NCBI RefSeq assembly: GCF_026626665.1
Contig: NZ_JAPNKE010000002.1
Span: forward strand, 10,250,001 to 10,314,000
Reading direction: 5' to 3'
Source: Nannocystis pusilla
GTDB taxonomy: Bacteria > Myxococcota_A > Polyangia > Nannocystales > Nannocystaceae
DNA length: 64,000 nucleotides
Shown here piece by piece: positions 56,593-64,000 of the stretch. The translations under genes were made by a program, and so were the position numbers. Below the pieces are notes generated by a model that worked only from the letters and a program-made list of their open reading frames with translations, searched no databases and was not told the DNA's origin. Positions within the stretch are counted from its first letter, which is position 1, and each line of letters opens with the position of its first letter.

Positions 56593-56733
56593 ACGCGGCT
56601 TCATGGCCGCGGTGAGGGTCCGGGCCCGCGCGCGTTGCGTGCGGGCCCGCTCGCGTTTGCGGAAGCGATCGCGGCGGCCGGCGTTGGTTGCGCGACGGGT
56701 CTCGGCTGTGTACCGTGGCGCCGACTACAGACC

Positions 56734-57780
56734 ATGCAGCGCACTTCACTGGTTACCCTGGGTTTGCTGACCGCGCTCGTTGCGACGGTCGGCTGCGGCG
56801 ACGACAAAGGCACCTCCGCGACCGAGGCGTCGACGGGCACCGCGGCGGACACCGAGGAGCCGACCGCGGGCACGACGCCGACCGGCACGACGACCGAGAC
56901 CACGGCCGGGACCGCGACGACCGACGAGACGGAGGGGACCACCACGCCGACCACGACCGAGGGCGCGTGCGAGGAGGGCATGCAGATGCCGGGCGCCGGC
57001 GCCGAGGGCTCGGCCTGCACGCTCAACGCCGACTGCGAGTCCGAGTCGTGCATCAAGTGGACCGACAGCCAGACCGACGCTGTCTGCGGCGTGCGGGCCG
57101 AGTGCGGCAACACCCGCTTCATCGGCACGCTGACCGACTTCGCCACCGGTGAGCCGATCGCGGGCGCCGAGCTGCGGGTCGTCGGCGCCCTGGCCGCGAT
57201 CCAGGGCATCGAGAGCGCGGTCGACATCGTCAAGGTCACCTCGGGCGCCGACGGCCACATCGACGCGACCTCCGAGACCCCGGTCAACACCGGCATCGGC
57301 GTGATCGGCGTGGTCGGCGGCGGCGACTACTACCTCACCGCCACCGGCCTGGCCCAGCCGTACACCGGCACCACGCTGTACCCGCCGCTCAACGGCATCC
57401 ACGACATCTGGGGCGTGCCCGCGGCCAAGCTGACCGAATGGTCAGGTTACCTCATGGCCGACGCCGACCAGGCGGTCGTCGACGCCCTGCCGCTCGGCGA
57501 GAACGGCGGCGTGGTCGGCCTCGTGCGCCAGGGCGGCGTCCCCGTCGCCGGCGCGGTGGTCGTGCCCGAGATGGACAGCTCGACCGCGGCGATCCGCTAC
57601 CTCAACGAGGACGGCATGGGCTTCAACACCGACGGCACCAGCAGCAACGGCGTGTTCATCCTGCTCAACCCGGCGATCGCCGAGAAGTTCACCGCCCAGC
57701 TCGACGGCAACCCGATCGGCCTGGTCGGCACCGCCGGCAGCGCCAAGATGGCCGTGTTCGCCCTCATCTTCAACGGCTGA
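56734..57780 (+). CDS. lipoprotein with Cys-rich segment and carboxypeptidase-regulatory-like fold
   Basis: The ATG at 56734 gives a lipoprotein signal (Ala-Thr-Val-Gly-Cys) and a Thr/Gly/Glu linker (about residues 25-75). A short Cys-rich stretch (about 78-128) precedes a beta-sandwich with FIGTLTDFATGEPIAGAELRV, similar to carboxypeptidase regulatory-like domains, and a second similar unit (VGLVRQGGVPVAGAVV). 348 residues. No catalytic motif is seen. It probably binds a ligand on the surface. A strong terminator follows. Confidence 0.75.
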   Translation: MQRTSLVTLGLLTALVATVGCGDDKGTSATEASTGTAADTEEPTAGTTPTGTTTETTAGTATTDETEGTTTPTTTEGACEEGMQMPGAGAEGSACTLNADCESESCIKWTDSQTDAVCGVRAECGNTRFIGTLTDFATGEPIAGAELRVVGALAAIQGIESAVDIVKVTSGADGHIDATSETPVNTGIGVIGVVGGGDYYLTATGLAQPYTGTTLYPPLNGIHDIWGVPAAKLTEWSGYLMADADQAVVDALPLGENGGVVGLVRQGGVPVAGAVVVPEMDSSTAAIRYLNEDGMGFNTDGTSSNGVFILLNPAIAEKFTAQLDGNPIGLVGTAGSAKMAVFALIFNG

Positions 57781-57823
57781 GCCTTCCGTGAGCGCGTCCC
57801 GGGAGGGAGCCCGGGCGGCCCAC

Positions 57824-57857
57824 CGCGGCCACCGCAACGTCGGTGGCCGCGTTTTTT
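57824..57857 (+). terminator. rho-independent terminator
   Basis: CGCGGCCACC (57824-57833) pairs with GGTGGCCGCG (57842-57851) over 10 bp, followed by six T (57852-57857). It ends the lipoprotein transcript and directly precedes a repeat array. Confidence 0.93.
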
Positions 57858-57867
57858 CTCCGCGGAG

Positions 57868-57913
57868 CATGTCCTTTCAGACATGCCCGCGAGGACAGGG
57901 CCCGAAGGTCAGA
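57868..57913. repeat. 14-bp repeat array, four units, over a stop codon
   Basis: Cores CATG 57868, CATG 57882, CAGG 57896 and CAGA 57910. The stop of the reverse phosphatase gene is the complement of 57909-57911, so the array covers the gene's last bases. Confidence 0.85.
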
Positions 57914-60140
57914 CCCACGTGTTGGTGGTCGGGTCCCAGCGCTTGAAGGTGCCGGCGAAGTCGCGGAAGAGGTCGCGCTGGCCGGCCTTGACCTGGAACT
58001 TCTCGCGCTTGAACTTGCCGGCGAGCGCGTCGTCCATGCCCTCGTAGTCGGTCAGCGACACGTCCTCGCTCAGCATGTGGAAGGTCGCGTTGAACGCGGC
58101 GCCGTCGACGACCACGCTGACGAAGCCGTTGCGGCTCGAGTCGGCGAAGCCGAGGTGCGGGTTGGTCGTCGTGCCGGTGAACAGGGCGTCGATCGCCGAC
58201 GCCAGCATGCCGGCGCCGGGCAGGCTGCTGAGGGTCGGGTCGGCCGCGACCTGCAGGACCAGCAGCGACTGGAACGGCGTCGAGCTGATGCCCGCGCCGA
58301 CCAGCTCGACGATCTTCTGCTCAGGCGCGCCGGCGACCATCGGCGTGCCGGCGTAGAAGGCGTGGATGTCGCCGGTGATGGCGACGACGTTGTCGACCGC
58401 CTGCAGCTCGCCGAGCAGCGCGTCGCGGGCCGGGCTGAAGCCGTCCCACTGGTCGACGTTCATGTAGTAGAGCTGGTTGAACGGCTCGATCGGGAACGAG
58501 GTCAGGTCGATCACCAGCGGCATCAGCGTGTACTCGGTGCCCCACACCTTCCACGTCGACGTCGAGCCCTTCATCGTCGACAGGAACCACTCGCGCTGGG
58601 CCTCACCCATGACGTCGACAGAGCTCGGGTCGGCGGCCGCGCGCGGCGGCCCAGGCGTCGAAGGCCGGCTTGACGACGAAGTAGCGGGCGCCGATCGAGC
58701 CGTTGAAGCTGCGCTTGCCGAGGCCGAGGAACGACAGGCCGCGCGGCAGCGTGGCCAGCTCGGCCTCGTCGATGGGCGGGGTCGGGTCCTCGACGGCCGC
58801 CAGGGTGCTGTTGATGAAGCCGGCGTCGATCTTGCCGGTGAGGAGCGCGGGGTCGAAGCCCAGCGCGTCGGCGGCGGCCATCAGCGCGTCCTTGTAGACG
58901 CCGCCCTGGTAGGCGTCGATGTCCTCGACGTACGGCGTGGCGAATTCGGGGACCGATCCGAGCTGCTCGACCAGGGCGGCCTCGTCGATCACCACCGCGC
59001 CGGGGAACCCGTCCTCGGGGATCAAGTGATCGGGGCGGTAGCTGCGGAGGTCGGTCATCACCAGGTGGAGGTGCTTGCCGAAGCGGAAGTCGCGGTAGAT
59101 CGTGATGTCCTGCGGGTACGGCTTGCTCGGGTCGTACACGAATTCGTCGTCGCCGAAGTCGATCGGCATGTACTCGAACCACGCCTGGTTGGCGTGCTTG
59201 CGGCGGGCCTCGTCGTGCTCGTCGGCGCGGCCGTCGAAGTAGGTCGCGGTGGCGCCGAAGCAGTCGTCGCTGAACTCGTGGTCGTCCCACACCGCGATCA
59301 TCGGCAGGCTCTCGTGCACGCGCCGCAGCGCGGGGTCCGAGCGGTAGCCGCGGTACAGCTCGCGGTAGTTGCTGAGGCTCTTGGCCGCGAAGTACTCGGT
59401 CTCGCTGCCCTCGTTGAACACGATCGCCCCGGCGGTGTCGGAGAACGTGATCCCGCGGCCGGCCGCCTGGAAGGTCGGGTCGCCGGTAGTTTCGTAGACG
59501 TAGTCACCGAGGTGGACGAAGAAGTCGAGGTCCGGCTGGGCCAGCAGGCCGCGGTAGCTATTATAATAGCGGCCGTTGTAATCCTGGCACGACGCGTAGG
59601 CGAAACGCACGGCGACGTCGGCGTCAGGAGCGGGCGCAGTGCGGGTTCGGCCGACCTGGCTGCTGTATCGGCCGTCTTCACGATTATGAACGAATCTATA
59701 ATAATAGACAGTGGCCGGCTCGAGGCCCTTGATCTTGGCCTTGGCGCAGCGGTCGAACATCGCGCGGGCGGGGACCGCCGCGCTGGCCGCGTCGAGGTCG
59801 ACGCGCATCGTGAAATCTGGGTCCGTCGCCACCTCGACGGTGAGCTCGGATCACCGTCGCCCGCCGTCTCGTCGTCGAGGCGGGTCCACAGGATCACGCT
59901 GTCGGGCCGCGGGTCGCCGGACGCCACCGATTGAGGGAAGTACGCCGCGCCGTCGAGCAGCGGCTCCTCGGCGCCGGTGGTCGGCGCGGTGCTGCCGGTC
60001 GGTTCGGTGCCGTCGGTCCCCGTCGAGCCGTCGCTGTCGGTGGTTCCGTCGCCGTCGCCCTTGCAGGCGGACAGGCCGGCGGAGACGACGCTGACGAGCG
60101 TCGCGCGCAGGAATTGGCGGCGAGAGAATCGTTGAGTCAT
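57909..60140 (-). CDS. PhoD-like alkaline phosphatase, Tat-exported (two frame breaks)
   Basis: The ATG at 60140 gives a Tat signal (SRRQFLRA, then a hydrophobic stretch ending Leu-Ser-Ala-Cys, so a Tat lipoprotein). The PhoD fingerprints are YASCQDYNGRYYNSYRGL, FFVHLGDYVYE, WDDHEFSDDC and AITGDIHAFYAG, the Fe/Ca-binding residues of phosphodiesterase/alkaline phosphatase D. The sequence is split by frame changes near 59840 and near 58615. The pieces join into about 740 residues. Both breaks are in GC-rich runs and could be assembly indels. It would release phosphate from organic phosphates outside the cytoplasm. The gene is divergent from the beta-helix lipoprotein. Confidence 0.85.
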
Positions 60141-60363
60141 GAGTCGGTGGCTCCGGCGAGCCACTCTATCGCAGTCCGCGCAGACGCTCGCGGGTCCGCG
60201 CCCCGTGCGTTTTGCCGCGGCTCATCGATACGGCGCGCCACGCGATGCGGCGCGCATGGGCATGAGGGCCGCCATAAGGAGCGTCCCCAGGAGCGCCGTG
60301 GAGCGCCGCGTGAAGAAGTTGTCACGCGATTGTCGATCTGGCGACGTGGTACTCGCATCGGGT

Positions 60364-61785
<1,422 letters not shown>

Positions 61786-61798
61786 GCGGAGGCGAGGG

Positions 61799-61844
61799 CA
61801 TGCTCCGGAGGACATGTATGCGAGGCCATGTACTTTGGGCCATC
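61799..61844. repeat. 14-bp repeat array encoding a signal peptide
   Basis: Cores at 61799, 61813, 61827 and 61841. The array contains the ATG start, a GGAGG ribosome site for a second ATG (61818) and the first half of the lipoprotein signal of the next gene. Confidence 0.9.
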
Positions 61845-62999
61845 CTCGTCGGCGCGGGCTGCGGCGCCGGCGGCGGCGGGGCCACCGAGGCGACGAGCGA
61901 CCCGGGGACGACGACCGGCACGAGCAGCGGCACCGAGGCGAGCGGCGGCGACACGACCGCGCCGACCACCGGCGACCCGTGCGCCGGGCCGACCCGCTGC
62001 CCGGCCCTTGGCGAGTGGCCGCTGCCGAAGCTCAGCGACTACGACTTCTTCCTCGACCCGATGGTCGACCTGGGGCCCAAGGACGGCGTGGTGCCCTACA
62101 CCGTGGCGGCGCCGCTGTGGTCCGACGCGGCCGGCAAGGGCCGCTTCATCGTCCTGCCGGAGGGCGGCAAGATCGAATTCACCGACGGCGAGGGCTGGGG
62201 CTTCCCCGAAGGCGCGGTGATCATCAAGAACTTCTGGTTCGACCACGACCGCCGCGACCCCGCCGCGGGCCGGCGGATGATCGAGACGCGCCTGCTCTAC
62301 CGCGAGGGCGGCGCCTGGAAGTCGGTGACGTACCTGTGGGACGACGCCCAGACCGAGGCGACGCTGCACAAGATCGGCAAGCGCGTCGACGTCGAGTTCA
62401 TCGACGAGGCGGGTAACGCCCAGGTCGAGGAGTACATCGTGCCCAACCTCGACCAGTGCGGCAGCTGCCACGAGCGCGACGACGCCACCGAGCTGCTGGG
62501 GACGATCACGCACCAGCTCAACACCGAGATCGTGGTCGACGGCCAGGCCGTCAACCAGCTCGAGTGGCTCGCCTCTCAGGACATGTTCTCCGGGACATTG
62601 CCCGAGATGCAGACGCTGCCGCACCTGGTCGACCCGTTCGGCGACGCGCCGCTCGACGAGCGCGCCCGCTCGTACCTGCACGCCAACTGCTCGCACTGCC
62701 ACCGCCTCGGCGGCGGGGCCGGCAAGAGCGGGCTGGTGTTCCTCGACTGGGAGGAGATCGAGGCCAAGCTCGGGGTGTGCAAGGTGCCGGCGGCCGCGGG
62801 CCCGGGCACCGGCGGTCACCACTACGACATCGTCCCCGGCCAGCCGGACGACAGCATCGTCATCTTCCGCATGAACTCGCTGGACCCGGAGATCAAGATG
62901 CCCGAGCTGCCCAACCGGGTGATCGACGAGCGCGGGGTCCAGCTGGTCCGCGACTGGATCGCGGCGATGCCGGCGAAGGACTGCGAGATGCAGCCCTGA
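61800..62999 (+). CDS. diheme c-type cytochrome lipoprotein (SO2930 family)
   Basis: Start ATG 61800 or 61818 (the latter preceded by GGAGG); both give a lipoprotein signal ending Val-Gly-Ala-Gly-Cys. The signal peptide is largely encoded by a 14-bp repeat array. After a Thr/Gly/Ser linker, the body carries two heme-binding motifs: Cys220-Gly-Ser-Cys-His224 and Cys297-Ser-His-Cys-His301. 399 residues. The layout (long N-terminal domain, then two CXXCH near the C-terminal half) matches the SO2930-type cytochromes found beside a parallel beta-helix protein. It would carry electrons at the outer surface or in the periplasm. Its redox partner is unknown. Confidence 0.88.
   Translation: MLRRTCMRGHVLWAILVGAGCGAGGGGATEATSDPGTTTGTSSGTEASGGDTTAPTTGDPCAGPTRCPALGEWPLPKLSDYDFFLDPMVDLGPKDGVVPYTVAAPLWSDAAGKGRFIVLPEGGKIEFTDGEGWGFPEGAVIIKNFWFDHDRRDPAAGRRMIETRLLYREGGAWKSVTYLWDDAQTEATLHKIGKRVDVEFIDEAGNAQVEEYIVPNLDQCGSCHERDDATELLGTITHQLNTEIVVDGQAVNQLEWLASQDMFSGTLPEMQTLPHLVDPFGDAPLDERARSYLHANCSHCHRLGGGAGKSGLVFLDWEEIEAKLGVCKVPAAAGPGTGGHHYDIVPGQPDDSIVIFRMNSLDPEIKMPELPNRVIDERGVQLVRDWIAAMPAKDCEMQP
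62582..62613. repeat. two-unit 14-bp repeat inside the cytochrome gene
   Basis: Cores CATG 62582, CATT 62596 and CAGA 62610. It encodes a loop between the two heme motifs. Confidence 0.72.
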
Positions 63000-63035
63000 G
63001 CGGTCGGACCGCCTGCGCTCCCCGGCGCGGCCGCG

Positions 63036-63190
63036 GAGCGGCAGGGCGCCCGTGCGCGGAGCTCGGCCGTGAGCTGGCCTTCGGGACAGCTCGAGCGCCG
63101 GGCTCACCGGGGCGGGCGCGGAGCGGCAGGGCGCCCGTGCGCGGGAGCTCGGCCGCTATCTGGCCTTCGGGACAGCTGGTGCGCCGCGCT
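63036..63190. repeat. 85-bp tandem repeat with embedded dyads
   Basis: GAGCGGCAGGGCGCCCGTGC starts at 63036 and again at 63121 (period 85). Each copy contains a CTGGCCTTCGGGACAGC-type dyad (63073-63090 and 63159-63176) and ends in sequence like the stop region of the reverse phosphoesterase gene. Confidence 0.88.
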
Positions 63191-64000
63191 CACTGGCGCG
63201 GCGGGACCGGGTCGCAGTAGAGGCAGGGGTCCATCACCGGCGAGGGCGTCTCGGCCGGGTGCGGCGGGCGGCCGAGCGGGATCGTCACGGTGCCGGCGCC
63301 CCAGCGGCCGGCGCGGCGGCGGCGGAGCACCGCCGAGACGCTGTCCTCGCGCACGTACAGCTCGGCGAAGCCGGCGCGGTTGGTCTGCAGCTCGGCCTTG
63401 AGCGCGGTGCCCTGGAAGTACCACAGGCCGCGGGCCCCGCCGCGGCTGTCGGGCGCCGAGGCCGAGCCCGAGATGACCTGAAAGACAGGGTGTTCGAGCC
63501 AGTACCGGCTCGAGCGCTTGGTCGCCGGGCCGATGTCGCCGGTGGCCAGGAGCATGCGGTCGTGGGCCGACAGCGACCCCGCGAACAGGCCGGCGTCGAC
63601 CGCCCGGCGCACCGGCGCGGCGTGGAGGTAGTAGCCGCTGTCGCTGTACATGCCGCCGACCCCGTGCGGGCCGGCGCTCTCAAGCGGGTGGTGGCTGACG
63701 AGCAGGCGCGGCCACGGGGCGGGCGCGGCGGTCAGGGCCTTCAGCAGCGCCTCCTGCTCGGCCACGCTCTGGTCGGCGCGCGCGGCCGCGGGGGTGTTCA
63801 CCGGCGGCGGGACCAGCCAGGCGGCGCTGTCGACGACCACCAGCTCGACCAGCGGAGATGTCTCGGGAGACATGTCCTTGGGGCCCGGTGCGCAAAGACC
63901 TGTCGCGCAGGACATGGTCACCCGGACATGTCCGTCCGGATAGACTGCGGCCGCGTAGTTGTGCCCCGGCATGGCCCACGGGTGCGGGCCCTTGCCGGGC
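63190..64000 (-). CDS. calcineurin-like metallophosphoesterase, C-terminal part (runs off the window)
   Basis: The frame is open from the window edge to its stop at 63190. HPWAMPGHNYAA near the edge corresponds to the metal-site and active-site region of tartrate-resistant-acid-phosphatase-like enzymes. LLVSHHPLESAGPHG supplies the two His of the next motif. The later ATGDIG replaces the usual GHxH, so one metal ligand may be missing. The C-terminal beta part ends MDPCLYCDPVPPRQ. A six-unit repeat array is embedded near the N-terminal side of the visible part. The start lies beyond the window. Confidence 0.75.
   Translation of the reverse strand, partial: PGKGPHPWAMPGHNYAAAVYPDGHVRVTMSCATGLCAPGPKDMSPETSPLVELVVVDSAAWLVPPPVNTPAAARADQSVAEQEALLKALTAAPAPWPRLLVSHHPLESAGPHGVGGMYSDSGYYLHAAPVRRAVDAGLFAGSLSAHDRMLLATGDIGPATKRSSRYWLEHPVFQVISGSASAPDSRGGARGLWYFQGTALKAELQTNRAGFAELYVREDSVSAVLRRRRAGRWGAGTVTIPLGRPPHPAETPSPVMDPCLYCDPVPPRQ
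63857..63940. repeat. 14-bp repeat array, six units, inside the phosphoesterase gene
   Basis: Cores at 63857, 63871, 63885, 63899, 63913 and 63927, all spaced exactly 14 bp. Embedded in the coding sequence of the reverse-strand gene between conserved motifs. Confidence 0.93.

Overview
The window is about 64 kb of very GC-rich DNA with strong GC3 bias. It looks like a myxobacterium of the Nannocystineae type (Nannocystis/Plesiocystis-like). The reasons are the many secreted lipoproteins with Thr/Gly/Ser/Glu-rich linkers after the lipobox, Cys-rich 'CGDGxxxxGExCD' modules, MYXO-CTERM-like tails (Cys-x-Cys, hydrophobic helix, Arg cluster), and large hybrid histidine kinases. This taxonomic call is inference from gene style. 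No transposase, integrase, phage gene or CRISPR array was seen.

Layout. 0-1.6 kb: reverse-strand metal-efflux genes (cusB-like, cut by the window edge, and a tolC-like gene). 2.2-7.2 kb: VWA lipoprotein, two Cys-rich secreted proteins and a diiron ferritin-like lipoprotein. 7.3-10.7 kb: lycopene cyclase, a small lipoprotein and a Rieske oxygenase. 11-14.7 kb: serine beta-lactamase-fold hydrolase and an IgGFc-binding-like surface lipoprotein. 15-17.8 kb: a degenerate SDR with two ferritin-like proteins. 17.9-23.6 kb: a divergent adenylosuccinate-synthetase paralogue, a proline-repeat lipoprotein, PPK2 and a CapA-like phosphoesterase. 24-27.3 kb: NlpC/P60 peptidase, zincin and a bile-acid:Na+ symporter-type transporter. 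27.5-33.2 kb: a signalling island (REC-HK-REC kinase, HAMP-GAF-HK-REC3 kinase, CheR). 33.3-38.4 kb: a fused lipoprotein pair, ArgRS and MAPEG. 38.7-44 kb: surface protein, a metzincin with an altered zinc motif, and a broken HExxH metallopeptidase. 44-50 kb: tRNA-Gly, 5-FTHF cyclo-ligase, parvulin, two ABM monooxygenases, creatininase-family protein and benzoate-CoA-ligase-like enzyme. 50-57.8 kb: ECF sigma factor with membrane partner, OmpA-like lipoprotein, FtsK, LolA and a lipoprotein. 57.9-64 kb: PhoD-like phosphatase, parallel beta-helix lipoprotein, diheme cytochrome and a calcineurin-like phosphoesterase.

The most striking feature is not a gene. It is a dispersed, previously unfamiliar (to me) DNA repeat with a strict 14-bp period: a 10-bp palindromic core RRRCATGYYY (best form GGACATGTCC) separated by four variable bases, i.e. 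CATGYCC-N4-RRR tandemly repeated one to six times. A one-period form reads as an 18-bp dyad such as CCTGTCCCCGAGGACAGC. I count roughly forty sites, between genes and inside genes, on either side of stop codons and over start codons. Because 14 is not a multiple of 3, successive units are read in different frames, so the conservation acts on DNA (or RNA), not on protein. Several arrays supply start codons, lipoprotein signal-peptide residues, C-terminal tails or the missing stop region of genes, and one seems to have joined two lipoprotein genes into one reading frame.

A second recurring pattern is tandem duplication of gene-end sequence in intergenic spacers. A third is about a dozen well-conserved genes whose reading frame is broken by a single base; these may be assembly indels in GC-rich DNA, and they were reported gene by gene.
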